A stretch of DNA of 34,129 bases from Opitutus sp. GAS368 (GCA_945882655.1 CAMCWL010000006.1:1-34129), one strand, 5' to 3'; shown: positions 12,545-22,766, counted from the first letter of the stretch. Translations and numbers: made by a program. The notes: generated by a model not told the origin, from the sequence alone.

Positions 12545-13309
12545 TTAGCGACGGCGACCGGACTTACCGGAAGCCTTGCCGCCGCCTTCGGACTCGCCGC
12601 CTTCTTCGCTGGCGCCTTCTTCGGCCGGCTCATCTTCGTCATCCCAGCGGAGGTTCTTCTCCATGTCCTTGTCGACTTCTTCGACGTCAGGGAGGTCGGC
12701 GATATCTTCCGCCGCACCCGTAGCACGGGCAGGCTTATCGTCATCATCGTCGTCGTTCGGGACTTCATGTCCTGCCGGGACGAATTCGAGGATGTCGGTG
12801 ATCTCTTCGAAAGGATGGATGTCGCGGCCTTCGATCATGGCCTGATTACGCAGTTCGCTGAGCTGTTCATCCACGTCTTCAACGGTGAGCTTCTGCTCGA
12901 GCTTGATCGTGTCGTTGATGAGCTTCACGCGCAGGCGCATGATGTGCTCAAGGAAATCAGCGTAAGCTCCTTTATCGCCGTCCTTAACGTTCGGTAGGGC
13001 GAAGAGCTGCTCCTCGGAATCGAGGATGTGTTCGGCGACGCGGACGAGGCGGACGGTCTGGTCCTTGTCCTTGTCGATTTCCTGAGGCTGAAACGGGACG
13101 AAGGCGGCTTCGAGGACTTCGTTGGACAGTCCGTACTCGCGGAGGGGGTCCATCATGTCGAGGATCCAGGGGAACTGGAAGGGATCGAGGATACCCAAGC
13201 CGTCCGGCTCGTAGTGCTTAGGGTCGGAGTTCTCCTTCACCCACCAGTTGCCTTCCTTCTCCTTGAAACGGATGGTGCACCAAAGGAGCTTTGAGGTAGT
13301 CGAAGCCAT
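12545..13309 (-). CDS. Hypothetical protein with acidic, low-complexity C-terminus
   Basis: MASTTSKLLWCTIRFKEKEGNWWVKENSDPKHYEPDGLGILDPFQFPWILDMMDPLREYGLSNEVLEAAFVPFQPQEID...; C-terminal DEDEPAEEGASEEGGESEGGGKASGKSGRRR. Confidence 0.8.
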   Translation of the reverse strand: MASTTSKLLWCTIRFKEKEGNWWVKENSDPKHYEPDGLGILDPFQFPWILDMMDPLREYGLSNEVLEAAFVPFQPQEIDKDKDQTVRLVRVAEHILDSEEQLFALPNVKDGDKGAYADFLEHIMRLRVKLINDTIKLEQKLTVEDVDEQLSELRNQAMIEGRDIHPFEEITDILEFVPAGHEVPNDDDDDDKPARATGAAEDIADLPDVEEVDKDMEKNLRWDDEDEPAEEGASEEGGESEGGGKASGKSGRRR

Positions 13310-13419
13310 GGGGGGGTGATGTGTCCATGTCTGGGCAGGAGTCAAGAGGGGTCGGTGGCGGGTCTAAATGGCGGGCTTCTCCGCTTTCCTTCCGCCCTTT
13401 CCTCCCTTAACTGCTGGGC

Positions 13420-14475
13420 ATGTCTTTCCTGTACGAGAAGGTGATTTCCAAGGCCCTCTACACGCTGGACCCGGAGACGGCCCACCAGGTCGGCCTCCGT
13501 GGCATGGGACTCCTGGGCGCCTGCGCCCCCCTCCGCCTCCTCATGGAGCGCTCGCTGACCCCCAAGGGCGGTCGCCCGATTGAAGCCTTCGGCCTGAAGT
13601 TCCCCAACCACATCGGCCTCGCCGCTGGATTCGACAAGGATGGTATCGGCTGGCGCGGCGCGGCGGCCCTCGGATTCGGACACGTCGAAGTCGGCACGGT
13701 CACCCCCAAGGCCCAGCCGGGTAACGAGAAGCCCCGCGTCTTCCGCTACCCTGAGCTCAATGCCGTGGTGAATGCCTACGGCTTCCCAAACAACGGCGCC
13801 CAAGCCCTGTACGATCGTCTCAGCAAGCAGCCTGGCCGCGGTCAGCGCGTCTGCCCACTCGGTATCAACATCGGCAAGAACAAGGTGACCGCTAACGAAC
13901 AGGCCCACGAAGATTATCTCACCTGCTTCAAACTCCTCGCCCCGCTCGCCGACTACGTCGCCGTCAATATCAGCAGCCCGAACACCACCGGCCTACGCGC
14001 CCTCCAGGATCGCGCTCCGTTGGTGACGTTGCTCTCCGCACTCGCGAAAGAGAACCGCTCCGTCGCCGGCGGCCCGGTGCCCCTGCTCCTCAAGATCGCC
14101 CCGGACCTCAATCCGAACCAGCTCGCCGACATCGTCAGCGTCGTCGGTGAATGCGGCTTTGCCGGCATTATCGCCACGAACACCACGACCACGCGCCCCG
14201 CGGGTACCGAAGCGTGCTCACCCGGCCGCGGTGGCCTCAGCGGCGCGCCGCTGCTCGAACGTTCTCTCCAAGTCGTACGCTTCCTCGCCAAGGAAGCCGA
14301 CGGACGCATCCCGATTGTCGGCTGCGGCGGCATCCTGTCCGCGAAGGACGCTGGTCGCTTCATGGACGAAGGCGCCTGCCTCGTGCAGGTCTACTCTGGC
14401 CTCATTTTCCGCGGACCAGAACTCGCCCGCGAAGTCGCCGAAGGCCTTGCCTGGCGCCAGCGCGCCTGGGCCTGA
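13420..14475 (+). CDS. pyrD: Dihydroorotate dehydrogenase (quinone), class 2
   Basis: NHIGLAAGFDKDG, FGHVEVGTVTPKAQPGNEKPRVFRYPELNAVVNAYGFPN, YVAVNISSPNTTGLRALQ, GLSGAPLLERSL, IPIVGCGGILSAKDA. Confidence 0.95.
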   Translation: MSFLYEKVISKALYTLDPETAHQVGLRGMGLLGACAPLRLLMERSLTPKGGRPIEAFGLKFPNHIGLAAGFDKDGIGWRGAAALGFGHVEVGTVTPKAQPGNEKPRVFRYPELNAVVNAYGFPNNGAQALYDRLSKQPGRGQRVCPLGINIGKNKVTANEQAHEDYLTCFKLLAPLADYVAVNISSPNTTGLRALQDRAPLVTLLSALAKENRSVAGGPVPLLLKIAPDLNPNQLADIVSVVGECGFAGIIATNTTTTRPAGTEACSPGRGGLSGAPLLERSLQVVRFLAKEADGRIPIVGCGGILSAKDAGRFMDEGACLVQVYSGLIFRGPELAREVAEGLAWRQRAWA

Positions 14476-15021
14476 TCACTTCGTCGGCACGACCGGGATG
14501 TGCACTTCCGACTGCTTGAGGAAGAACGGCATGAACGGGCTATTCCAGTAAACCGCGTACGGCTCACCGGCCGCTTTCACGTCGGTCTGTTTCGCCAGCC
14601 ACGCCTTCAGCTCGGTCAAGGCCTCCTCGTAATTCTCACGGCTGTATGAACCCCGGATACCGATGGCGGCCACGCGGCGCTCGGGGACAGAGGATAGCTT
14701 TACCTGCGGCGTCTCGGTGAGGTCGGCGCGCTTGGCCGAGGCGTCATCCATATAGAAGACCATCGTGCCTGGCTTAATGCCCGCTTCGACCGGCGCGGTC
14801 ATCGGGATCTTATTCGAGTCGATGTAGCGAAAGAGCTTCATGAACAGCCCGTTGTCGGCCGCGAAATAATCCGTCGACGACTCCGTGCGCATCCAGCGGG
14901 CCGCGGGCAAGGTCTTGAGCTCGAGGTCACCAGGCGAGGTGCGTGGATAGGCTTCGGACACGGCGGATAGTCTGGCCGACGCCACGGTAAGGGCGAGAGC
15001 AACCCAGAGGAACATCTTCAT
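14476..15021 (-). CDS. SOUL heme-binding family protein, secreted
   Basis: Signal-like MKMFLWVALALTVASARLSA; LKTLPAARWMRTESSTDYFAADNGLFMKLFRYIDSNKIPMTAPVEAGIKPGTMVFYMDD is SOUL-like. Confidence 0.85.
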   Translation of the reverse strand: MKMFLWVALALTVASARLSAVSEAYPRTSPGDLELKTLPAARWMRTESSTDYFAADNGLFMKLFRYIDSNKIPMTAPVEAGIKPGTMVFYMDDASAKRADLTETPQVKLSSVPERRVAAIGIRGSYSRENYEEALTELKAWLAKQTDVKAAGEPYAVYWNSPFMPFFLKQSEVHIPVVPTK

Positions 15022-15111
15022 AAGGTCATTAAAAGGCCTGCCGCCACGTTTCCAATCCCCGAATCCTGTGACCAACCTTGCCACGGCCACGGGACTTCCT
15101 TTTGTCATGAC

Positions 15112-15795
15112 ATGGGCGAAACGAACGAAAAGACCACCTTAGCCTCCCGCCTAGGTCATAACTTCCTGACGGGCCTCTTCCTGCTCATGCCGATTGGCCT
15201 GACGCTCTACGTGGTCTCGGTGTTGCTCGACCTGATGGGCAAGTTCATCCAACCGGCGGTCGAGTTCGGCTTCGCCTGGCTCTGGCTTAACGCGAAGCTC
15301 CCCGTGCCCGACTTCACGGTCGGCCTCTACCGCCAGCTCGTGGTGATATCGTCCGCCGTGGTGATGATTTTCATCCTGATCTTCGTCGGCTATCTCTCCA
15401 AGCGACTGTTCGGAAAGCTACTCCACCGCTGGTTCGGCGCCGTGCTCGAACGCATCCCTGGCCTCGGCGCCCTCTACGGCACGATCCGCCAGATGGTCGA
15501 CGCCCTCAGCGGCCGCAACAAGGACACCTTCCGCCGCGTGGTGATGGTCGAGTTTCCCCGCCCAGGCATGTGGACCATCGCTTTCGTGACCCATGAGCAA
15601 CCGACCGTCTTTAGCGAGGCCATCGGTAAACAGGTCGTGAACGTCTTCATCCCGGCCGCACCCGCGCCGACCACCGGCGTCATCCTGCACCTTTCTCCCG
15701 AAGAAGTCCGCGAGACGAAACTGACCGTCGGTGAAGCCCTCGGCCTGCTGATGAGCTTCGGCTCCGTCGTCCCCAAGCCGGAAAGCAAGGAGTAG
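15112..15795 (+). CDS. DUF502 family membrane protein
   Basis: LGHNFLTGLFLLMPIGLTLYVVSVLLDLMGKF...RIPGLGALYGTIRQMVDALSG...FPRPGMWTIAFVTHE. Confidence 0.88.
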   Translation: MGETNEKTTLASRLGHNFLTGLFLLMPIGLTLYVVSVLLDLMGKFIQPAVEFGFAWLWLNAKLPVPDFTVGLYRQLVVISSAVVMIFILIFVGYLSKRLFGKLLHRWFGAVLERIPGLGALYGTIRQMVDALSGRNKDTFRRVVMVEFPRPGMWTIAFVTHEQPTVFSEAIGKQVVNVFIPAAPAPTTGVILHLSPEEVRETKLTVGEALGLLMSFGSVVPKPESKE

Positions 15796-15800
15796 GCCGG

Positions 15801-16403
15801 ATGTCCGCGTCGAGCCTCCGCTGCCTGGTGCTGGGTCGCGATCCCTCCGGGGAATCGCATTCCCTGCTCACGCTGCTAGAGCCCGCCGAAGGCATTCTCC
15901 GCTGCTTGATCCGGACGCAACGCGGCAACGGCACCACCCTACCGGACCTCTTCGACGAAGGCGAAGTGAGCCTCGAACGCGCCAAGGACGGCGGCATCCG
16001 CTTCGCCCGCGACTATCGCCTGCTCACGCGCCGCGCTGGCCTCGCCCGCGACCACCGCACACTCGAACGCGCCTGCCGACTCGCATCGATGCTGCGCAAG
16101 AACCCGCCGCCGCCCGAATCCGCCGAGGTCTGCTATCGTATCGCGCTCGAGACGTTCGACGCCATGGCCGCACGCCCGCGCGCCGACTGCGCCTATTTCA
16201 AGAGCCTCTGGCTCATGCTTAAAGACGGTGGCTGGGGCGTGCATGAGCAGTGGTTCACGCGCCTCGGCGCCCGCCAAGCCCACGCAGCAGCGATTCTCGG
16301 CCAGCCGCTCGACGGGCAGACGACCGATGAAGAGACGGTCGCGAAGCTAGCGGTCGACCTTGAACGCTGGGCCGCCGGTGAAGCCCATTTCGTCCTGCCC
16401 TGA
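15801..16403 (+). CDS. recO: RecO-like DNA repair protein
   Basis: SSLRCLVLGRDPSGESHSLLTLLEPAEGILRCLIRTQRGNGTTLPDLFDEGEVSLERAKDGGIRFARDYRLL resembles the RecO OB-fold region; divergent C-terminus without an evident zinc motif. Confidence 0.65.
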   Translation: MSASSLRCLVLGRDPSGESHSLLTLLEPAEGILRCLIRTQRGNGTTLPDLFDEGEVSLERAKDGGIRFARDYRLLTRRAGLARDHRTLERACRLASMLRKNPPPPESAEVCYRIALETFDAMAARPRADCAYFKSLWLMLKDGGWGVHEQWFTRLGARQAHAAAILGQPLDGQTTDEETVAKLAVDLERWAAGEAHFVLP

Positions 16404-18697
16404 TGCGCATCGACATCAAGGCGAAGCGCGTCGAGCTGAGCGCGCAGGAGTTCGCGACGTTCCGACCCGGTCCGGGCGCCGGTGCCGGCGGCGCTCCTTG
16501 GCGCGCCGAAGCGGGCCGCCAATGGCACGAGACCATGCGCAAGGTCGCCGAAGCCGAAGGCCAGGGCTGGCAGTTCGAACGCACCATCGCCTGCGAAGTG
16601 GGCGCCCTTGGCTGGACGATCGCCATCACCGGCCGCGCTGACCAATGGCTCGAGACAGCCAATGAGCTCCGCATCCGTGAAATCAAAACGATCAGCCTGA
16701 AGCTCCCGCGGAAACCAGAGTTCCTCATCGGACGCTACGCCCACCACTTCCTGCAGCTCGCGGCCTACTGCCACGCCGCCCGTTTGGGCTCCGGCGCCCG
16801 CGAGGTGAAAGGGGAATTGATCTTCATCGACCCCGCGGACGGCACCCGCCAGCCCGTCGCCCTACCCCGCTCCGCCGAAGCCGACCTGCTCACGCAGGCC
16901 GAGACGCTCGCCGCGCACGCCGAGAATCGTCGGGCCAGTCATGCGCGACTGCTCAACCTCCCAGACCGACTCCCGTTCAAGGAACCACGCCCAGAGTGGC
17001 TCCAATGCTGCGCCGACCTCGACCAAGCCGGTCTCGATTCGCCCACGCGCCTCCTCGTCGCGCCGACGGGCTTCGGCAAGACCTCCGCGGCCTTGCGCCA
17101 CGGACTCGGCCTCCTCCGCGGCGGCCGCGCCGGACGCCTGCTCTACCTGACCGGCAAGGGCACGGGACAGACGCAGGTGCTCACCGAACTCCGCCGCCTC
17201 GCCCGCAGCAACGAGCTCCGCGCCGTGCTGCTCCGCCCCCGCTCTGAACACGAGGTCGACGGCATCACCGACGACCCTGAGCAAATCCGGCGCAACTGGG
17301 CCAACGCGAAGATCGACCCGCAGCATCTCCTTGAGGAAGCCGCCGACCTCCGCCGTGTCCGCGAGATCGGCCGCATCGCGGGCGTGCCACCGTGGGACAT
17401 CACCAAAGCGATGCTCGCCCACGCCGACGTCGTCATCTGCGACTACAACTACGTCTTCTCGCCGCGTAACCGGGCCGCGCTCGAGACCGTGCCGGGATGG
17501 GATATCCATGATACGGTGCTCATCGTAGACGAAGCCCACAACCTGCCTGAACGCGCCGCGGAATGCCTCTCGCTCCGTGATTACGAACAGGCAGCGGCCG
17601 ACTTCGCCTTCACGCTCACGCGTTTCCGCGCTCCCGAAGCCTGGTGTCAGACCGCCCAGATGTGGGCCGACTTCCTCCATCGCCTACCGAAGGCCGACGC
17701 GATTTCGCCGGACGACCGTATTGAAGCGATGGCCATCGCGGAACGCATGTCCGTACTCGCCGCCGAACACCCGTTCAACACCGACGACTTGCCCGACGCC
17801 GCGAAACAGGCCGTCTGGAATGCCGCAACGTGGTCCGAACGTCTCGAAGCCGCTGACCTCGGTTGGCTCCTCTGGTCGCCGAAGCCTGGCCTGCTCAGCC
17901 TCGATTGCCTTTCCGCCGCCAAAGCCACCGGCGAACGCCTGCGCACCTTCGGCCACACCTTGCTGATGACCGCCACGCCGGGCCCGCGCGGCTCGCTCGC
18001 GGCCGACTGCGGGCTCGACCCGGATAATCTCGTGATGGTCAACGCCCTCGCGCCGTGGCGCCAAGGCGCTTACACCGTCGCGATCGACGGACGCGTGGAC
18101 ACGCGCCTTAAAACCCGCGAAGGCTACATGGCTCGCACCGGCGCTGCCCTACTCCGTCTCTCGCAAGAAGGCGCGGTCGCGGCCTTCTTCCCGTCGTATA
18201 AATATGCCGAGGCCGCGGTGAAGGAAGTACGCAACCTTGATCCGAAGGCCGACGTGGCCGTGCAACCCCGCGGACTGGGCCCTGAGGGCACCGCGCGCTT
18301 CGTCGAGGATTCACTCAACCGCTACACCATCCTCTGCCTGATTCTCGGCGGCTCGCTCGGCGAAGGCGTCGACATGCTGGGCGGTCGCATCCGTTCGGCG
18401 GTGGTGATCGGTCCGGCGCTCCCGGAGGTCAACGCGCTCCAGGAAGCCCGTCGTAAAATGTTCGTCGAAGCGGGCGCCGAAGACGCCTTCTCCTTGGCGT
18501 ACGTCCGCCCCGGTATGCGCAAGGTCAACCAAGCGCTCGGCCGACTCGTCCGTGCACCCGGCCACTCGGCGCGCGTACTCCTGCACTGCCGCCGCTTCGC
18601 CGACGAAGCCTATCGCAGCCTGCTTTCGACGGAATACGGCGACCCACAGGTATTGACCGACGACGAGGAATTCGTGCGCTGGTCTGCCCGTAGCTGA
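16403..18697 (+). CDS. PD-(D/E)XK nuclease-like domain fused to XPD/DinG-type superfamily 2 helicase
   Basis: N-terminus: GRADQ...IREIKT...FLQLAAYC. Helicase: Walker A APTGFGKTSAALR, CDYNYVFSPRNRAALE, DEAH box IVDEAHNLPERAAE, LLMTATPG, motif VI NQALGRLVRAPG. Start overlaps recO stop (TGATG). Confidence 0.87.
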   Translation: MRIDIKAKRVELSAQEFATFRPGPGAGAGGAPWRAEAGRQWHETMRKVAEAEGQGWQFERTIACEVGALGWTIAITGRADQWLETANELRIREIKTISLKLPRKPEFLIGRYAHHFLQLAAYCHAARLGSGAREVKGELIFIDPADGTRQPVALPRSAEADLLTQAETLAAHAENRRASHARLLNLPDRLPFKEPRPEWLQCCADLDQAGLDSPTRLLVAPTGFGKTSAALRHGLGLLRGGRAGRLLYLTGKGTGQTQVLTELRRLARSNELRAVLLRPRSEHEVDGITDDPEQIRRNWANAKIDPQHLLEEAADLRRVREIGRIAGVPPWDITKAMLAHADVVICDYNYVFSPRNRAALETVPGWDIHDTVLIVDEAHNLPERAAECLSLRDYEQAAADFAFTLTRFRAPEAWCQTAQMWADFLHRLPKADAISPDDRIEAMAIAERMSVLAAEHPFNTDDLPDAAKQAVWNAATWSERLEAADLGWLLWSPKPGLLSLDCLSAAKATGERLRTFGHTLLMTATPGPRGSLAADCGLDPDNLVMVNALAPWRQGAYTVAIDGRVDTRLKTREGYMARTGAALLRLSQEGAVAAFFPSYKYAEAAVKEVRNLDPKADVAVQPRGLGPEGTARFVEDSLNRYTILCLILGGSLGEGVDMLGGRIRSAVVIGPALPEVNALQEARRKMFVEAGAEDAFSLAYVRPGMRKVNQALGRLVRAPGHSARVLLHCRRFADEAYRSLLSTEYGDPQVLTDDEEFVRWSARS

Positions 18698-19348
18698 TCA
18701 GACGCGTCCGATGACGCGGCTGGCCGGATAACGGATCTTCTTCATCCCGGCGTACTTGTCTTCCGTAGAGCGGTAGCCGATGGCGCAGGCGACGATGACT
18801 TCATAGCCACTGCCCTTCAGTCCGAGAATCTCCGTGTAGGCGTCCGGGTCGATGCCTTCAAGGGCGCACGTGTCGATTGCGAGGGCCGCGGCGGCACCCA
18901 TGAGCTGCCCGAGGGCGATGTAGAGCTGACGGGCCGCCCATTCCTTCTGGCCGGCGGCGTCTTTACCGTTCACCACGCCACCGAGCATCATCTGGCGGTA
19001 GGGTTCGAGTTTCGAAGCATCCGCGTTACGCTCGGAGACCATCTGGTGGAAGAAATCGTTCACGTCCTTCTCCGTGATTTCGGTGCGACGGGCGAAGACC
19101 ACGAGATGCGAGGCGTCGGTGACCTGCGTCTGGTTCCAGGAAACCGGACGGAGTTTGGCGCGGACGGCCGGGTCCGAGATGATGAAGAACTTCCAGGGCT
19201 GGAGTCCGTAGGACGAAGGCGTCAGGCGGAGGGACTCCTCGAGTGCGGCCCAGGTGGCGTCCGGAAGCTTACGGGTATCGAAAGCCTTGGTGGCGTAGCG
19301 CCATTCAAGGGAAGCGAGAAGTTGGGCGGGCGTCAGAGCGGCGTTCAT
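18698..19348 (-). CDS. NAD(P)H-dependent nitroreductase family oxidoreductase
   Basis: [66 protein letters not shown]; NfsB-like. Confidence 0.9.
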   Translation of the reverse strand: MNAALTPAQLLASLEWRYATKAFDTRKLPDATWAALEESLRLTPSSYGLQPWKFFIISDPAVRAKLRPVSWNQTQVTDASHLVVFARRTEITEKDVNDFFHQMVSERNADASKLEPYRQMMLGGVVNGKDAAGQKEWAARQLYIALGQLMGAAAALAIDTCALEGIDPDAYTEILGLKGSGYEVIVACAIGYRSTEDKYAGMKKIRYPASRVIGRV

Positions 19349-19386
19349 GTTCAACCCAGACAACACTACCCCGCCCTTTTGTCAAA

Positions 19387-20058
19387 TCAGGCAGGAGTAA
19401 GCACGCCGCCAGAGAGCACGAAGCGGCGGTGGGCGCGCTCGGCGAACTCACGGCTGTGCGTGACGAGGATCAAGGCGGCGCCGCGCTCGGCGACGACGCC
19501 CAGCAGGAGGTCCATGATCTCGGCACCCGTGCGCTCGTCGAGATTGCCGGTCGGTTCGTCGGCCAGAATCACCGAGGGACGGTTAACCAAGGCGCGGGCG
19601 ATGGCGACACGCTGGCATTCACCGCCGGAAAGCTTCGAAGGGAGATGCTCCAGACGGGCGCCCAGCCCGACCTGCGTCAGTAAAGAGCGGGCGGCCGCAG
19701 TCGCGGAAACCGAGGGCACACCGGCGATGCGTGCGGCGAGCGCGACGTTCTCAAGCGCGGTGAGCTCGGGCATCAACTGGTAGTTCTGGAAGACGAAGCC
19801 CACTCCGCGACCAAGCGATGAGCGCGGGGCGACGAGGCCAGCACCTGGCGCGAAGATAAGGACTTCACCCGAGTCCGGCTGGTCGAGGCCGCCGAGCTGC
19901 TGGAGCAACGTGGTCTTACCCGAGCCGGAGGAACCGCGGATCGAGACGGACTCACCCGCCAAGATCTCGAGCGAGACGTCGGTCAGTACCGGCAGCGGGC
20001 CGGCAGGCGAGGCGAAGGCCTTAGCGAGGCCGCGAGCTTGAAGGACGACGTCAGGCAT
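19387..20058 (-). CDS. lolD: ABC transporter ATP-binding protein, LolD/MacB-like
   Basis: Walker [26 protein letters not shown], signature [32 protein letters not shown]. Confidence 0.9.
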   Translation of the reverse strand: MPDVVLQARGLAKAFASPAGPLPVLTDVSLEILAGESVSIRGSSGSGKTTLLQQLGGLDQPDSGEVLIFAPGAGLVAPRSSLGRGVGFVFQNYQLMPELTALENVALAARIAGVPSVSATAAARSLLTQVGLGARLEHLPSKLSGGECQRVAIARALVNRPSVILADEPTGNLDERTGAEIMDLLLGVVAERGAALILVTHSREFAERAHRRFVLSGGVLTPA

Positions 20059-21271
20059 CGCGCATAGCCTCCGAGGGTTTGCGACCGGCGGCCCAGAGCG
20101 CGGGCACCAGGCCAGCGATCGCCGTAGTCAGTAAGGTAAACGCCGCGGCGATAACGAAATCCGTGGCGTCGTAATGGAGCGGCACCTTTGAGAACTGATA
20201 GATATTAGCCACCATGTCACCGCCACCGAAGAAGCGATTGATCGTGCCAAGGATGCCGTCGCGGAAGGCGAGAATCGTCCAGGTGAGTACGAAGCCGAGG
20301 AGCGTGCCGAGGGCGCCGATGAGAAGACCCTGCAGTCCGAAGAGGGAGACGACCTGCCAGCGCGCGGCACCAAGCGAGGCGAGCACGCCCACTTCGCGTG
20401 AACGGCGGATGACGGCCGAGAAGAGCGTGCTGCCGATCGAGAAAGACGCGACGAGCGTGATGATGAACATCAGGAAGAAGAGCATCGTCTTCTCGAAGCG
20501 GATGGCTGCGAGGAAGTCCTTCTTAATATCCTGCCATGGGCGGAAACGTAGTTCAGGATGGCCGACCGCGAGGCGGCCAGCGGTCGCCTCAGCGAGCGCT
20601 GGCTGCTTCAGGCGGAGCGTGAGGCCGTGGGCGCGCGGGCCGAGATTCCAGATTTCGCGGAAGCGGCGGAGCGGGATGAGCGCGGCGGCGTTGTCGACTT
20701 CGGTGAAGCCCGTGACGATGACCGCACAGACCTCGAATTCGGCAGGCAGCGGGGCCTTGCCCTTCTCGGCGCGCTCGGCCATCGCGGGCGACCAGATCTC
20801 GATGCGATCGCCGACGCGCACGCGCAGAGCGCGGGCGAGGCCGGCGCCCAAGATAATGCGGCCGTCATCGAGGTCGTCGAAGCTACCGCCATAGACGTAC
20901 TTGCGGGCTGGCTGGGCGGGGTCCGACGGATCGATACCACGCACCTGCGCGATGCCGGAGAAGTCGCCATTGCGCGCGAGCGCGGGGCCTTCGGCATAGG
21001 GGGAAGCGGAGGAGACCTCTGGGCTGGCGGCGAGTTGCTTGGCGAGCGCTTCAGGGCGCTCGATGGGTGCAGGGCCAGTGACCTGGCAGTCGCCGAAGGA
21101 TTCGCGGATGCGCAGGCGATGCTCTTCGCCGAAGCCGTTCATCACCGTCTGCACGATGAGCAACGAAGCCACGCCGAGGCCGACGCCGAGGATCGAGACC
21201 GTCGCGAACGCCGGGAAGCGCTTACCGGGAGGAAAGAGCTGACGGAGGGCGAGATGGAGGAACCAGGGCAA
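20051..21271 (-). CDS. lolC: Lipoprotein-releasing ABC transporter permease, LolC/LolE family
   Basis: PWFLHLALRQLFPPGKRFPAFATVSILGVGLGVASLLIVQTVMNGFGEEHR...RSREVGVLASLGAARWQVVSLFGLQGLLIGALGTLLGF. Initiator appears to be TTG. Confidence 0.88.
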   Translation of the reverse strand: MPWFLHLALRQLFPPGKRFPAFATVSILGVGLGVASLLIVQTVMNGFGEEHRLRIRESFGDCQVTGPAPIERPEALAKQLAASPEVSSASPYAEGPALARNGDFSGIAQVRGIDPSDPAQPARKYVYGGSFDDLDDGRIILGAGLARALRVRVGDRIEIWSPAMAERAEKGKAPLPAEFEVCAVIVTGFTEVDNAAALIPLRRFREIWNLGPRAHGLTLRLKQPALAEATAGRLAVGHPELRFRPWQDIKKDFLAAIRFEKTMLFFLMFIITLVASFSIGSTLFSAVIRRSREVGVLASLGAARWQVVSLFGLQGLLIGALGTLLGFVLTWTILAFRDGILGTINRFFGGGDMVANIYQFSKVPLHYDATDFVIAAAFTLLTTAIAGLVPALWAAGRKPSEAMRDA

Positions 21272-21281
21272 GGGAAAGGAC

Positions 21282-22766
21282 TCAGGCCTGCGCTTCGGGT
21301 GCGAGCGTCGGGAACAGGATGACGTCGCGGATATTGGCCGCGCCGGTCAGCAGGATCACCAGGCGATCGATGCCGATACCGAGGCCGCCCGCGGGGGGCA
21401 TGCCGTGCTCGAGCGCGAGGAGGAAGTCTTCGTCGATCTTCTGGGTCTCGGCACCGGCTTGGAGCTGCAACATCTGACGCTGCACGCCGGGGTCGTTCTG
21501 CTCGGAGTAGGCCGGAGCGATCTCCTGGCCGTTGATGCAGAGTTCAAAGACGTCGATGGTCGAATCGTCGCTGAGGGTAACCTTAGCGAGCGGGCAGAGT
21601 TCCTTCGGGATGTGCGTGACGAAAGTCGGCTGGATGAGGCCGGGCTCGATGAGTTTGCCGAACACTTCGTTGGTGACCTCGAAATCTTCCCAGTCGGTGC
21701 GGGGCTCATGCAGGCCGAGGGCCTTGCACGCGGCGATCTTCTCTTCCTTCGAGCGCGAGAACCACTGCGGGTCGCCCGTGCGTTCGATGATGAGGTCTTT
21801 ATACTTCGCTTCGCGCCATTCGCCGCCGAGCTCGATGGCCACACCGTCCGGACGGACGACGCTGGTCGTGCCGAGGACTTCGGCGCAGACTTTTTGGATC
21901 ATCGAGCGAACGAGTTCCATCATGCCGCGGTAATCCGTATAGGCCTGGTAGGCCTCGAGCATCGTGAATTCAGGGCTATGCTTCACCGAGACGCCTTCAT
22001 TGCGGAAGACGCGGCCGATTTCGAAGACGCGGTCCATGCCGCCGACGAGGCAGCGCTTCAGGTGGAGTTCGAGGGCGATGCGGAGATAGAAATCGCAATC
22101 GAGCGCGTTGGAGTGTGTCTCGAACGGACGAGCCGCGGCGCCGCCGGCGATGGCGTGCAGGGCCGGGGTCTCGACTTCGGTGAACTGGCGGCTCCAGAGG
22201 AAGCGGCGGATCGATTCGACGACGCGACTGCGGATGAAGAGACGGCGGCGGGACTCCTCGTTGACGACCAGGTCGAGGTAGCGCTGGCGGTAAATCTTTT
22301 CGGCGTCGGTCAGACCGGCCCACTTCTCGGGCAGCGGGCGGAGGGACTTCGCGACCATCTTGTATTCAGCGACACGCACCGTGACCTCACCGGTCTTGGT
22401 GCGGAAGAGTTTGCCGCGGACGCCCACGAAGTCGCCGGAATCGACCATCTTCTTAAAATGGGTGTCGTACGCATCGCCCAGGGCGTCGCGGGTAAAGTAG
22501 GTCTGGATGAGGCCGCCACGATCGAGGATCTTGACGAAGCTGGCCTTACCCATCACGCGCAGGGCGACGATACGGCCGGCGACGGAGACCTCGGGACCTT
22601 CTTCAACGCCTTCGGGCAGGAGGGCCGGGCATTCGTTCGAGACATGGGTCTGATTCCACTCGGCACGGAAGGGGTCTTCGCCCGCGGCGCGAAGGAGGGC
22701 GAGCTTCTCCTTACGGACCGCATGCAGGTCGTGGGAGATGGCGTTGAGGTCGGGCTTTTCGCTCAT
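21282..22766 (-). CDS. lysS: Lysyl-tRNA synthetase, class II
   Basis: EKIYRQRYLDLVVNEESRRRLFIRSRVVESIRRFL...FETHSNALDCDFYLRIALELHLKRCLVGGMDRVFEIGRVFRNEGVSVKHSPEFTMLEAYQAY...GLGIGIDRLVILLTGAANIRDVILFP. Confidence 0.96.
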   Translation of the reverse strand: MSEKPDLNAISHDLHAVRKEKLALLRAAGEDPFRAEWNQTHVSNECPALLPEGVEEGPEVSVAGRIVALRVMGKASFVKILDRGGLIQTYFTRDALGDAYDTHFKKMVDSGDFVGVRGKLFRTKTGEVTVRVAEYKMVAKSLRPLPEKWAGLTDAEKIYRQRYLDLVVNEESRRRLFIRSRVVESIRRFLWSRQFTEVETPALHAIAGGAAARPFETHSNALDCDFYLRIALELHLKRCLVGGMDRVFEIGRVFRNEGVSVKHSPEFTMLEAYQAYTDYRGMMELVRSMIQKVCAEVLGTTSVVRPDGVAIELGGEWREAKYKDLIIERTGDPQWFSRSKEEKIAACKALGLHEPRTDWEDFEVTNEVFGKLIEPGLIQPTFVTHIPKELCPLAKVTLSDDSTIDVFELCINGQEIAPAYSEQNDPGVQRQMLQLQAGAETQKIDEDFLLALEHGMPPAGGLGIGIDRLVILLTGAANIRDVILFPTLAPEAQA

